Program-made: the position numbers and the translations under genes
The notes under the pieces: model-generated
The model's input: the letters and a program-made list of their open reading frames with translations, nothing else
What the model was told of the DNA's origin: nothing
Databases searched by the model: none
Shown here: one piece after another, positions 33,096 through 43,640 of the stretch
How the letters are laid out: every line of letters starts with the position of its first letter
How positions within the stretch are numbered: the first letter of the stretch is position 1
Assembly: GCA_021821305.1 (NCBI GenBank)
Contig: JAKACP010000001.1
Location: 434,001 to 498,000, forward strand
Length of the DNA: 64,000 nt
Direction: 5' to 3'
Source of the DNA: a bacterium
Lineage (GTDB): Bacteria; Patescibacteria; Paceibacteria; Moranbacterales; UBA1568

Positions 33096-34472
33096 ATGCA
33101 ATCCAAGCACTCGGCCTCTTTCTGGATCACGTTCGCGGTTTTGGCCGGTCTTTTTCTCTTCGGTTGGTTCGTCTTCTGGGAAGTGAAGCACCAGGGGCTC
33201 GGCTCGCTGTCCGGTATCATGGACAAGCTTCCGGTTTCGAGTGGCCTGAAGGGGAATGCGACGGCCGTCGGATTCCTCGCCGATGCGGTGATGGACACCG
33301 ACGGGGAAGAGCGGGTCTATCTCATACTGCTCCAGAACAATCTCGAGCTCCGTCCCGGTGGCGGCTTCATCGGATCCTTCGGTATCCTCAAGGTGAAAGA
33401 CGGCCACGTCACGGACTTCTCGATCCACGATTCCGGCGTCTTCGACGGGCGTATCCCCGACACCGTGGAGCCGCCGTATCCGATGAAGGAGACGCTGGGT
33501 ATCCCGTCGTGGAAACTGCGCGACTCCAACTGGGAACCGGACTTTCCGACCAACGCGAAAAAGGCGGTCGAATTTTACGAGCTCGGACAAGGAGGGGAGA
33601 AATTCGACGGCATCGTGGGCATCACCACGGATGTCCTGTCCTCGTTCCTCCGCGTGACCGGACCGGTGGAGGTCCCCGGATATCCGGGAACGTACTCGGC
33701 GGAGAATGCCGTGATCGACCTCGAATACCAGGTGGAAAAGGGCTATGCCGAACAGGGTATCGAAACCGGTGAGCGGAAGTCGGTGATGGGCATCCTCGGC
33801 GATCAGATCCTCGTGAAAGTGCGGGAACTGCCCCCGCAGGATCTGTTCAAGCTGTTCCAGGTCATACTCACCGATCTCGACCAGAAGGACATACAGCTCA
33901 ATTTCGCCGACGCGGATCTCCAGCGTCAGGTGGTATCGGCCGGGTGGGCCGGAAGCTTCGACGGTGGCTGGCCGGACGATTTCGTCATGGCCGTCGACGC
34001 GAACCTCAATTCCTGGAAGAGCGACGCGGTCGTGAAGCGGTCGCTCGACTACGAGATCGACCTCTCGGGCGAGACTCCGAAGGCGAGAACCACCATCCAT
34101 TATGAGCATACCGGCAAGGTCAAGGATTTCATGACCAAGGATTACCAGACGTTTCTCCGGCTCTACGTGCCGGAAGACAGCTGGCTCCGATCCGTTTCCG
34201 GAAATGCGAAGGAGCCGGTGTTCGGCGATTTCATGGGAAAGAAATACTTCGGCGTGCTCGTGCATGTCCCCCTGGGCACGTCGAAGGACGTTTCTTTCGA
34301 GTATGATCTCCCCAAGGATCTCGAACGGACCCTCTATGATCTCAAGATACAGAAGCAGCCGGGTGTGAACGGCATGCCCGTCACGATTTCCATCGTCGCC
34401 GAGGACGGCACGAGGACGGAGAAGGATATCGTCCTCAACCGTGACTTCGTCCTGAGCCGGGCGACAGAATAG
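33096..34472 (+). CDS. DUF4012-family membrane-anchored protein
   Basis: A 458-aa protein with an N-terminal transmembrane segment (about 8-28) and the characteristic DUF4012 core YLILLQNNLELRPGGGFIGSFGIL followed by DSGVFDGRIPDTVEPPYPM. The family is frequent in CPR and Gram-positive genomes near glycosyltransferases, and its function is unknown. A role in surface glycan or wall attachment is plausible from context. It begins 21 bp after the Wzz-like gene and ends just before a terminator, so it probably closes this surface operon. Confidence 0.87.
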   Translation: MQSKHSASFWITFAVLAGLFLFGWFVFWEVKHQGLGSLSGIMDKLPVSSGLKGNATAVGFLADAVMDTDGEERVYLILLQNNLELRPGGGFIGSFGILKVKDGHVTDFSIHDSGVFDGRIPDTVEPPYPMKETLGIPSWKLRDSNWEPDFPTNAKKAVEFYELGQGGEKFDGIVGITTDVLSSFLRVTGPVEVPGYPGTYSAENAVIDLEYQVEKGYAEQGIETGERKSVMGILGDQILVKVRELPPQDLFKLFQVILTDLDQKDIQLNFADADLQRQVVSAGWAGSFDGGWPDDFVMAVDANLNSWKSDAVVKRSLDYEIDLSGETPKARTTIHYEHTGKVKDFMTKDYQTFLRLYVPEDSWLRSVSGNAKEPVFGDFMGKKYFGVLVHVPLGTSKDVSFEYDLPKDLERTLYDLKIQKQPGVNGMPVTISIVAEDGTRTEKDIVLNRDFVLSRATE

Positions 34473-34499
34473 GGACGGAAGGATTCCGTGGCGGCGAAG

Positions 34500-34531
34500 C
34501 GGAAGCGGTATGCTTCCGTTTTTGCTTTTTT
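34500..34531 (+). terminator. Rho-independent terminator after DUF4012 gene
   Basis: CGGAAGC-GGTAT-GCTTCCG stem followed by TTTTTGCTTTTTT. Confidence 0.85.
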
Positions 34532-34542
34532 CGGGCTACAAT
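34514..34542 (+). promoter_or_regulatory. Possible promoter of trmD
   Basis: TTCCGT, 17 bp, TACAAT, embedded in the preceding terminator. Confidence 0.4.
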
Positions 34543-34544
34543 AA

Positions 34545-34632
34545 AGAAAAGCACAACTCTCAAAACACAAAGACCAAACAAAACACAAAACACAGAAACC
34601 AAGCTAGTGCCTCTGTTCGTGTTTTTATACAT
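34545..34632 (+). repeat. A/C-rich simple-sequence leader of trmD
   Basis: Repeated CAAAACACAAA/ACCAAACAAAACAC words directly before the trmD start codon. The 3' part can fold as AAAACACAGAAAC against GTTCGTGTTTT. Composition is entirely unlike the GC-rich surroundings. Similar tracts precede ftsW and secA. Confidence 0.7.
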
Positions 34633-35334
34633 ATGCGTTTCGACATCCTCTCCCTGTTTCCCGAAAGTTTCGAATCCTACTTCGGTGCCTCCATGCTGAA
34701 GCGCGCGAGGGAGGACGGAAAAATCGATATCAGGCTCTGGAATCCGCGCGACTTCACCCGCGACAAGCACCGCTCCGCTGACGACACGCCCTATGGCGGC
34801 GGGGCCGGGATGGTCATGAAGCCGGAGCCGATTTTCGAATGCGCGGAAAGGGCGCTCTCGGAGGGTCCCTCCCGCGAGAAGACGCGGATCATCCTCTTTT
34901 CCGCGAAGGGGAAACCCTTCGTCCAGGAAGACGCGAGGCGGCTTTCGCGGTATGAACGTCTCATCCTTATCTGCGGCCGATACGAGGGCGTGGACGAACG
35001 CGTGGCGGAGCACCTCGCCGACGAGGAGGTCTCGATCGGGGAGTACGTGCTCACGGGAGGGGAATTGCCCGCGATGGTCGTGACCGACGCGGTGGCGCGG
35101 CTCGTGCCCGGTGTCCTCGGCAACGTCGAGAGCGCGGAGACGGAATCGCACAGCGAGGAAGGCGTGCTCGAATATCCCCAGTACACGAAGCCCGAGGAAT
35201 ATCGGGGATGGCGCGTGCCGGACGTACTCCTCTCCGGGCATCACGCGGAGATCGCCAAGTGGAGAAAAAGCAAATCACAAACCATCCAAAACACAAAAAG
35301 CCAAACAAAACACGAAACACAGGATCCAAACTGA
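34633..35334 (+). CDS. trmD: tRNA (guanine37-N1)-methyltransferase
   Basis: Methylates G37 of tRNAs with a G36 to prevent frameshifting, using S-adenosylmethionine. At 233 aa it is slightly short. The SPOUT trefoil-knot motifs are intact: LICGRYEGVDERV, IGEYVLTGGELPAMVVTDAV, and the C-terminal YPQYTKPEEYRG and LLSGHHAEIAKWR. The last ~19 residues (after WRKSKS) are encoded by an A/C-rich simple-sequence tract and are low complexity (Gln, Thr, Lys, Asn). They therefore look like run-through into a repeat rather than the native C-terminal helix. The start at 34633 matches the family N-terminus MRFDILSLFPE. Confidence 0.93.
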   Translation: MRFDILSLFPESFESYFGASMLKRAREDGKIDIRLWNPRDFTRDKHRSADDTPYGGGAGMVMKPEPIFECAERALSEGPSREKTRIILFSAKGKPFVQEDARRLSRYERLILICGRYEGVDERVAEHLADEEVSIGEYVLTGGELPAMVVTDAVARLVPGVLGNVESAETESHSEEGVLEYPQYTKPEEYRGWRVPDVLLSGHHAEIAKWRKSKSQTIQNTKSQTKHETQDPN

Positions 35335-35410
35335 CGCGCTTATTTTGTGTTTTGAAATTTTTGGAGTTTGTTTGGTCTTTTGTGCTCTGGGCTTTGTGTT
35401 TTTGAAAAAA
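35273..35410 (+). repeat. A/C-rich then T/G-rich simple-sequence palindrome between trmD and ftsW
   Basis: First half: CCAAAACACAAAAAGCC-type words, which also encode the TrmD tail. Second half: the complementary TTTGTGTTTTG and GGTCTTTTGTG-type words. Together they can form a long imperfect hairpin ending at the ftsW start codon. Confidence 0.7.
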
Positions 35411-36547
35411 ATGGTCAAAAAGAAAAAAACAGGTGCGATATCGGCTCCCTTCATCTCCGGCGATAAGCCGCTCCTGTTCACCGTGTTTCTCCTCCTCGGA
35501 ATAGGACTGCTCATGGTGGCGAGCGCCGGGGTATCGTACGGCAATATCCGTTTCGACGACGGGTACTATTTTTTCAAGCGGCAGTTGATCGGCGTCGGCG
35601 TCGGACTCTTCGCGCTTTTCGTTTTCCAGCGGATCCCGTACGGATTCTGGAAAAAGATATCGATACCGTTTTTCCTCGGGTCCATCGTGCTCCTGGTGCT
35701 CGTGCTCATACCGAGTCTGGGTACGGAAGCCTACGGCGCCTCCCGGTGGCTCGATATCGGGCCGATATCCTTCCAGCCCTCGGAAGTCATGAAACTCGCG
35801 CTCGTCATCTATTTCGCCGCATGGCTCTCGAGCAAGAGCATGGCGAAAAAGACCGACTTCAGCGAGAGCGTCGTCCCGTTCTCGATCGTGCTCCTCGTCG
35901 TCGGTTTCCTCATCCTGAAACAGCCCGACACGGGGACCCTCGGGATCCTGTTCATCATCGCGCTTTCGCTCTTCTTCGCGTCCGGCGCCAAGCTCTCGCA
36001 CATCGGGCTCCTGCTCGGTACGGGCTTCGCCGGTCTGCTCATCCTCATCTGGCTCGCGCCGTACCGGATGCGCCGGATGCTCGTCTTCCTCGACCCGGAA
36101 CATGATCCGAGCGGTGCCGGCTATCAGATCAAGCAGGCGCTCATCGCCGTCGGTTCCGGCGGCATACTCGGACTGGGGCTGGGGCACAGTCGGCAGAAAT
36201 TCGCCTATCTTCCGGAGCCGATGACCGATTCCATCTTCGCGATCCTCGGGGAGGAACTCGGTATCGTCGGCGGAGCGTTCCTGATCGCCCTCTTTGTCTT
36301 CTTCGCGTATCGGGGATTTCATATCGCCCGGCGCGCGCCGGACGAGTTCGGCCGCTACCTCGCCATCGGTATCGTCTCGTGGATCGTATTCCAGGCGTTC
36401 GTGAATATCTTCGCCATCACCGGCATGATCCCGCTCACCGGCGTCCCGCTTCCGTTCATAAGCTACGGAGGCACGTCGATCGCGGTGCTCCTCGGAGCGG
36501 TCGGCATATTGCTCAACGTCTCCAAACATTCTAGAATGGTGAAATGA
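35411..36547 (+). CDS. ftsW: SEDS-family peptidoglycan glycosyltransferase FtsW
   Basis: Lipid II polymerase of the division machinery, 378 aa with about ten membrane segments. Family motifs: EAYGASRWLDIGPISFQPSE, GYQIKQALIAVGSGGILGLGLGHSRQKFAYLPEPMTDSIFA and GVPLPFISYGGTS. FtsW is preferred over RodA because murG and murC follow directly, as in division/cell wall clusters. The other SEDS role (RodA for the mre operon) has no separate gene in the window. The start at 35411 is the first Met after the simple-sequence palindrome. No Shine-Dalgarno sequence is visible; the tract before it is A-rich. Confidence 0.9.
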   Translation: MVKKKKTGAISAPFISGDKPLLFTVFLLLGIGLLMVASAGVSYGNIRFDDGYYFFKRQLIGVGVGLFALFVFQRIPYGFWKKISIPFFLGSIVLLVLVLIPSLGTEAYGASRWLDIGPISFQPSEVMKLALVIYFAAWLSSKSMAKKTDFSESVVPFSIVLLVVGFLILKQPDTGTLGILFIIALSLFFASGAKLSHIGLLLGTGFAGLLILIWLAPYRMRRMLVFLDPEHDPSGAGYQIKQALIAVGSGGILGLGLGHSRQKFAYLPEPMTDSIFAILGEELGIVGGAFLIALFVFFAYRGFHIARRAPDEFGRYLAIGIVSWIVFQAFVNIFAITGMIPLTGVPLPFISYGGTSIAVLLGAVGILLNVSKHSRMVK

Positions 36548-36577
36548 GCCGCGACATTCACGAGTTTCCGAAAAGCT

Positions 36578-37696
36578 ATGAGCAATGAGATCCGGGTCGT
36601 ACTGACGGGAGGATTGTCGGGCGGGCACACGTTTCCGCTCATCGCGGTCGCCCGGGCGATCCGCGCGCGCGCCGGCGCGCCGGCGGATTTTCTCTATATC
36701 GGGTCGCGCGGACAGTTCGAGGAAAACGCGATGACCGCCGAGGGCATACCGGTGCGATACGTGCTTTCCGGGAAGATGCGCCGGTATTTCTCGCTTCAGA
36801 ACTTCGTCGACCCGTTCAAGGTCCCGATCGGGTTCCTGCAGTCGCTCTGGCATCTCTTCCGGTACATGCCCGACGCCGTGTTCGCCAAGGGCGGATCCGT
36901 CTCGATACCCGTGTGTCTCGCCGCATGGGTGTTCCGCATACCGATCGTCATCCATGATTCCGATGCGGTGGCCGGTCGGGCCAATAAACTGCTCGCGCGG
37001 TTCGCGTCGCGCATCGCGATCGCCTATCCGTCGGCGCAGGAATTTTTCCCCGCGCGGAAGACGGCGCTCACCGGCAACCCCGTCCGTGCGGAGATCCTTT
37101 CCGGGGACCCGGCTACGGCCGACGCCCGGTTCGGATTCGCTTCGGATCGACCGGTCGTACTCGTGCTCGGGGGGAGTCTCGGCGCGCAGTCGCTCAACAA
37201 GGCGGTCGTCCGCATGTTGCCGCAGCTCCTCCGCGAAGCGCAGGTACTGCATCAGACCGGAAACGCCAACTACCAGGAGACGGTGGCGCTCGCCGGGGAA
37301 ATGGGGGTCAAGGCCGGATACGAGGGATATATCCCGGTCCCGTTCCTCGGTCCCGCGGATCTCGCGCTCGCGCTCGCGCGGGCGGATCTGGTCATTTCCC
37401 GCGCCGGAGCCGGATCGATCGCGGAGATCGCGGCCTGCGGCAAACCGGCGATACTCGTGCCGCTTCCGACGGCGGCCAACGACGAACAGCGCAAGAACGC
37501 CTATGATGTGGCGCACGGCGGCGGCGCGCTCGTACTCGAAGAGGCCAATCTCGGCGAGCACATCTTCTTTTCGAAGACGGATGAGCTCCTGAAGAATCCC
37601 GAGCTCCGATCGACGATGGGACGGAATATCCGCTCGTTCTACAATCCCGACGCGGCGGACATGATCGCCGAAGGGGTCTTGTCGCTCACCCGCTAG
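36578..37696 (+). CDS. murG: UDP-GlcNAc--undecaprenyl-PP-MurNAc-pentapeptide GlcNAc transferase MurG
   Basis: Makes lipid II from lipid I on the cytoplasmic membrane face. The 372-aa GT28 enzyme has the N-terminal glycine loop GGLSGGHTFPLIA (usually GGTGGH) and the second G-loop LVLGGSLGAQSLNKAV. The UDP-GlcNAc site is RAGAGSIAEIAACGKPAILVPLPTAANDEQRKNA (about 267-300), whose E and Q contacts are retained. It lies 30 bp after ftsW and 10 bp before murC. Confidence 0.95.
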   Translation: MSNEIRVVLTGGLSGGHTFPLIAVARAIRARAGAPADFLYIGSRGQFEENAMTAEGIPVRYVLSGKMRRYFSLQNFVDPFKVPIGFLQSLWHLFRYMPDAVFAKGGSVSIPVCLAAWVFRIPIVIHDSDAVAGRANKLLARFASRIAIAYPSAQEFFPARKTALTGNPVRAEILSGDPATADARFGFASDRPVVLVLGGSLGAQSLNKAVVRMLPQLLREAQVLHQTGNANYQETVALAGEMGVKAGYEGYIPVPFLGPADLALALARADLVISRAGAGSIAEIAACGKPAILVPLPTAANDEQRKNAYDVAHGGGALVLEEANLGEHIFFSKTDELLKNPELRSTMGRNIRSFYNPDAADMIAEGVLSLTR

Positions 37697-37706
37697 GTAC
37701 GCTTCT

Positions 37707-39146
37707 ATGACGCACGAACCGCGCATGACATCATTGGCCGGAAAAAAGATCCACTTCATCGGCGTGAAAGGTGCCGGCATGGCCGCTTTGGCGGAGCTCT
37801 TCGCCGGGAGCGGTGCCGTCGTGTCCGGCTCCGATACCGATGAATCGTTTTTCACCGACAAGGTGCTGAAGGCTATCGGTCTCGTTCCCTCGGTCGGCTT
37901 CTCGCCGGAGCATATCCCGGGCGATGCCGATCTCGTGGTCTATTCGACCGCCTATGAGCGGGAGACCAACGCCGAGCTCGAATCCGCGTTCTCGAGAAAG
38001 CTCCCCGTACTCTCCTATCCGGAAGCGGTCGGGGAGTTCACGAAGGAGCGGATGAGCCTGCTCGTGTCCGGGACGCACGGCAAGACCACAACGTCCGCCC
38101 TCCTTGCCGAGACGCTCCGCGTGGCGGGGCTCGACCCTTCCGCGATCATCGGCAGCCGTGTCCGGAGCTGGGAAGGGAATGCGCTTGCCGGTTCCGGCGA
38201 GTACTTCGTCCTCGAAGCGGACGAGTATCAGAACAAGCTCCGATACTATCAGCCGTTCGCGGTGATCCTCACGAGCGTCGACTGGGATCATCCGGACTTT
38301 TTCCCCGATGTGGAGAGCTACAAGAACACGTTCAAGGAGTTCGTCCGGCGCATTCCGCGACACGGCGTCCTCGTCTATTGCAACGACTCGGCCGCGGTGG
38401 CGGAGATAGCCGCGGAAGCGACCTGCGAGAAACGAAGCTACGGTTTCCACGAAGATTCCGATTTCCTCGTGAGGGGATATGAGCCGAAGACGCTCGAGGG
38501 AGCGGATCCGGAGGGCGAGAAGCAACGGTTCGAAGTCGTGTCCGGCCAGGGTTCGCTCGGGAGTTTCTCGATCCGTCTCGCGGGACGGCATAACACGCAG
38601 AACGCGGCGGCCGTCGTCGCGCTCGCCTCGTTCCTCAGGATCGACATGGACCGGGTCCGGGAAGGACTGGCTTCGTTTCCCGGAACGGAACGGCGATTCG
38701 AATACGTCGGGGAGCGGCATGGCGCGCTCGTGTATGACGATTACGCGCATCATCCGGAGGAGCTCATGGCGACGATCGGAGCGTTCCGCGATCTCTATCC
38801 GACCAGACGGCTCACGGCGGTCTTTCACCCCCATACGTTCAGCCGAACGGAGGCTCTTCTCCCTGAGTTTTCCCAGAGTTTCGACCGTGCCGACCGCGTA
38901 CTGGTGCTCGATGTCTACGGGAGCGCGCGCGAACACGGGGGCGGTGTCTCGTCCGAGGACCTCGTCCGGGAGATCAACCGCTACGCACCGGGAAAGGCCG
39001 AATATGTCGGAACCGTCGATGCCGCGGTCGCGGATCTGTCGGAAACGATCGGGGCGAACGACCTTGTCGTGACCTTCGGTGCGGGCAATGTCTGGGAAGT
39101 GGCAAGGAAATTTGTCGAGTCCGAAAATCCTTCACCTAAAAGCTAA
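37707..39146 (+). CDS. murC: UDP-N-acetylmuramate--L-alanine ligase MurC
   Basis: Adds L-Ala to UDP-MurNAc, the first step of stem-peptide assembly. The 479-aa Mur ligase has the N-terminal Rossmann domain with GVKGAGMAALAELFAGSGAVVSGSD, the ATP-binding P-loop GTHGKTTTSALL (about 122-133), ExDEYQ in the central domain and the C-terminal DDYAHHPEEL motif. ATG at 37707 or 37725 could be used. The murC 3' end overlaps upstream frames of murB, but the murB start lies 19 bp after the murC stop. Confidence 0.95.
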   Translation: MTHEPRMTSLAGKKIHFIGVKGAGMAALAELFAGSGAVVSGSDTDESFFTDKVLKAIGLVPSVGFSPEHIPGDADLVVYSTAYERETNAELESAFSRKLPVLSYPEAVGEFTKERMSLLVSGTHGKTTTSALLAETLRVAGLDPSAIIGSRVRSWEGNALAGSGEYFVLEADEYQNKLRYYQPFAVILTSVDWDHPDFFPDVESYKNTFKEFVRRIPRHGVLVYCNDSAAVAEIAAEATCEKRSYGFHEDSDFLVRGYEPKTLEGADPEGEKQRFEVVSGQGSLGSFSIRLAGRHNTQNAAAVVALASFLRIDMDRVREGLASFPGTERRFEYVGERHGALVYDDYAHHPEELMATIGAFRDLYPTRRLTAVFHPHTFSRTEALLPEFSQSFDRADRVLVLDVYGSAREHGGGVSSEDLVREINRYAPGKAEYVGTVDAAVADLSETIGANDLVVTFGAGNVWEVARKFVESENPSPKS

Positions 39147-39165
39147 AACCTATCATCTTCCACTT

Positions 39166-40107
39166 ATGACTTTCAGGAGTCACGTGCCCCTCGCGCAGTA
39201 TACGACGTTCCGGATCGGCGGCAAGGCGTCCTTGTTCGCCGAGGCGGCCAATGCGATCGATCTCGCGGAGTGCTATGAGCGGGCCGCCCAGGATAATCTG
39301 CCGGTATTCGTATTCTCCGGCGGAAGCAACGTCCTGTTCTCCGACAACGGATTTCCGGGTCTCGTCGTCCGTCTCATCGATGGCGGGATGCACGTCGGGG
39401 ACAACGGTCGGATCTCCGCCGGGGCGGGACGGTCGCTCGCCGAGCTGGTGTCTTCCGCCGGTGAGGCCGGCCTTTCCGGTCTGGAAAATCTCGCGGGCAT
39501 CCCCGGGTCGGTCGGCGGGGCGGTGCGCGGCAATGCCGGAGCGTTCGGTACGGAAATCGGGGACAGGGTCCTCTCCGTCAAGGCGTTCCATATCGAATCG
39601 GGCATGGTCAAGGAATATACCCGGGCCGAATGCGGATTCGAGTACCGGGACAGTTTTTTCAAGCAACATCCGAAATATATCGTCTTGTCCGCGGAATTCC
39701 GGCTGACGCCGTCCGCCGATCCGGAGCGGCTCTTCGAGAAGGCTCAGGAGATTCGTGATCTGCGCGAGGAAAAACATCCGCAGGACGTATTTTCGGCCGG
39801 CTCCTTCTTCATGAATCCGATCGTCCGTGACGAGAAGCTCCGGGACGAATTCCGCAAGGACAGCGGCAAGGAGCCGAAGGACGACAAACTCCCGGCCGGA
39901 TGGCTCATCGACCAGGTCGGTCTGCGCGGCAAGACCATCGGACACGCGAAAGTGAGCGAAGCGCACCCGAATTACCTCATCAATACCGGCGGCGCGACCG
40001 CCGAGGACGTGCTGACGCTCGCGAGCATCGTCAAACAAAAGGTTCGTGACGAGGTCGGAGTGATGCTCACGCAGGAGGTGCAGTTGGTCGGGTTCGGGAA
40101 GGCATGA
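39166..40107 (+). CDS. murB: UDP-N-acetylenolpyruvoylglucosamine reductase MurB
   Basis: FAD/NADPH enzyme that reduces UDP-GlcNAc-enolpyruvate to UDP-MurNAc. The 313-aa protein has the FAD-binding segments VFSGGSNVLFSDNGFPGLVV and GIPGSVGGAVRGNAGAFGTEIGD. It has YRDSFFK near the middle and AGSFFMNPIV towards the C-terminus, with the catalytic serine in the AGSFF loop. The start at 39166 matches the family N-terminus (VPLAQYTTFRIGGKA). murA is not in the window. Stop is TGA. Confidence 0.95.
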   Translation: MTFRSHVPLAQYTTFRIGGKASLFAEAANAIDLAECYERAAQDNLPVFVFSGGSNVLFSDNGFPGLVVRLIDGGMHVGDNGRISAGAGRSLAELVSSAGEAGLSGLENLAGIPGSVGGAVRGNAGAFGTEIGDRVLSVKAFHIESGMVKEYTRAECGFEYRDSFFKQHPKYIVLSAEFRLTPSADPERLFEKAQEIRDLREEKHPQDVFSAGSFFMNPIVRDEKLRDEFRKDSGKEPKDDKLPAGWLIDQVGLRGKTIGHAKVSEAHPNYLINTGGATAEDVLTLASIVKQKVRDEVGVMLTQEVQLVGFGKA

Positions 40108-40130
40108 CGCATATCGGGATTTTTGGACTT

Positions 40131-40160
40131 TTGAAGAGGAAAGAATGGGTGTGGTATGCT
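40131..40160 (+). promoter_or_regulatory. Promoter of hpf
   Basis: TTGAAG, 18 bp, TATGCT. Predicted start about 40167, leaving a leader of some 15 nt that contains the AGGGAT ribosome-binding region. Confidence 0.55.
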
Positions 40161-40181
40161 TGTAGTAATGAATGAGGGATA

Positions 40182-40550
40182 ATGTTTAAGATAACTGTTA
40201 TGAAAACCCGGTTTCTGTTCAAGGACGTGGAGGTGGATGAGAAGACGAAGGATTATATTCTGAAGCGATTGGAGGAAATAAGCGATTTGTTCCATGAATT
40301 GACCCTGTTCGATACGGAGGTAAGCAGGGACAAAAGAGGGTTTTTCTACGTCGAGGTGAATGTCCGGGAGCCTCACAAACTGCATCGCGCCAAGGAGACG
40401 TCCAAAAGCATTGAGGGATCCATCGATATGGTCATCGCCAAACTCCGCGTGCATATCGTCAAGGAGAAGGACCGGCGGCGTGAACTGCGCGAACGCGGAG
40501 CCCGTTCCATCAAGAAGGGCGTCGTCGTCGACGAATCGGCGAGATTCTGA
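40182..40550 (+). CDS. hpf: Ribosome hibernation promoting factor, short form (HPF/RaiA)
   Basis: Binds the 30S decoding region and silences ribosomes in slow growth. The 122-aa protein has only the N-terminal S30AE domain (beta-alpha-beta3-alpha, about 5-100) and lacks the dimerising C-terminal domain of long HPF. The basic second helix HRAKETSKSIEGSIDMVIAKL and the Lys/Arg-rich tail KEKDRRRELRERG are rRNA-binding features. GAGGGA precedes the ATG at 40182; Met at 40200 is an alternative start. Confidence 0.87.
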   Translation: MFKITVMKTRFLFKDVEVDEKTKDYILKRLEEISDLFHELTLFDTEVSRDKRGFFYVEVNVREPHKLHRAKETSKSIEGSIDMVIAKLRVHIVKEKDRRRELRERGARSIKKGVVVDESARF

Positions 40551-40556
40551 TATGAT
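40551..40556 (+). promoter_or_regulatory. Possible extended -10 for the 31-codon membrane peptide
   Basis: TGATATGAT immediately at the hpf stop codon (TATGAT 40551-40556). The -35 region is poor. Confidence 0.35.
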
Positions 40557-40592
40557 GGAAATGTCGGAGAATAAACATAAACATATCGCGCT

Positions 40593-40688
40593 ATGAAACC
40601 TCAGGATAGGAAGAATGAGACGGTATTGCTTCTGTTCGTCATCGGCGGACTCACCGCTTCCGCGCTCATCTTCGTGATCGGATTGTAG
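40593..40688 (+). CDS. 31-aa single-pass membrane peptide
   Basis: A short frame: a charged start (MKPQDRKNE) followed by one uninterrupted hydrophobic helix (TVLLLFVIGGLTASALIFVIGL) and a stop. It lies between hpf and the terminator before secA. No strong ribosome-binding site is present, but a -10-like TATGAT lies 37 bp upstream. The sharply partitioned sequence is typical of real small membrane proteins, yet 31 codons could occur by chance. Confidence 0.4.
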   Translation: MKPQDRKNETVLLLFVIGGLTASALIFVIGL

Positions 40689-40711
40689 CGGCACATCGCG
40701 CCGATCGTACC

Positions 40712-40744
40712 GGACCCCCTCTTTTGACGGGGGTCTTTTTGTTT
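40712..40744 (+). terminator. Rho-independent terminator before secA
   Basis: GACCCCC / GGGGGTC stem followed by TTTTTGTTT. The TTGACG in its loop and stem is also the -35 of the secA promoter. Confidence 0.85.
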
Positions 40745-40752
40745 GGTACACT
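40724..40752 (+). promoter_or_regulatory. Promoter of secA
   Basis: TTGACG, 17 bp, TACACT. Predicted start about 40759, leaving a leader of ~114 nt. Confidence 0.65.
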
Positions 40753-40789
40753 GAAACGGCTTTATCAAGGGGAAAAGCAACAAGCAACT

Positions 40790-40866
40790 CACAGTCAACA
40801 AAAAGAGGGAACTGATTTTTCTGTCCCTTGTTCTCTGTTAATTGTTCTCTGTTTTTCTGTTAACTG
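40790..40866 (+). promoter_or_regulatory. Imperfect hairpin in the secA leader
   Basis: CAGTCAACAAAAAGAG at the left can pair with CTCTGTTTTTCTGTTAACTG at the right, giving an imperfect stem of roughly 17 bp whose right arm ends eight bases before the secA ATG. Between them are repeated TTGTTCTCTGTTAA words. Confidence 0.5.
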
Positions 40867-40872
40867 ACCTTT

Positions 40873-43513
<2,641 letters not shown>

Positions 43514-43515
<2 letters not shown>

Positions 43516-43571
43516 AGAAAAAACCGCCGGAACGACATGAAATGGGTATCTGATCCATTTCACTCCGACGG
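43514..43571 (-). terminator. - strand terminator of candidate small RNA 1
   Basis: On the - strand: CCGTCGGA / TCCGGCGG outer stem (one G-U), inner perfect stem TGAAATGG / CCATTTCA, then TTTTTTCTTT. On the + strand no T-run follows, so it does not terminate secA. Confidence 0.7.
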
Positions 43572-43587
43572 TGGCACTCTGGCCACC
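43514..43587 (-). ncRNA. Candidate small RNA 1 (about 70-75 nt), between secA and dCMP deaminase gene
   Basis: A complete - strand transcription unit without a reading frame. A strong promoter lies at 43619-43591. The predicted start at 43584-43587 coincides with a perfect hairpin GGTGGC-CAGAGT-GCCACC, which is followed at once by the two-part terminator hairpin and a U-run. It is convergent to secA and ends at the secA stop codon. It matches no RNA family I know. The evidence is promoter, structure and terminator in the correct order and spacing. Confidence 0.6.
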
Positions 43588-43590
43588 CTG

Positions 43591-43619
43591 ATACTAGCAA
43601 CTTCCCGCGACAGTGACAA
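43591..43619 (-). promoter_or_regulatory. Promoter of candidate small RNA 1
   Basis: On the - strand TTGTCA, exactly 17 bp, TAGTAT. Confidence 0.65.
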
Positions 43620-43640
43620 TATTTACGGAATACGGACGCT

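Noticed and set aside
35111..35410. N-terminal extension of FtsW overlapping trmD
   Set aside because: It is the shifted frame of trmD and the simple-sequence tract; FtsW homology begins after Met at 35411.
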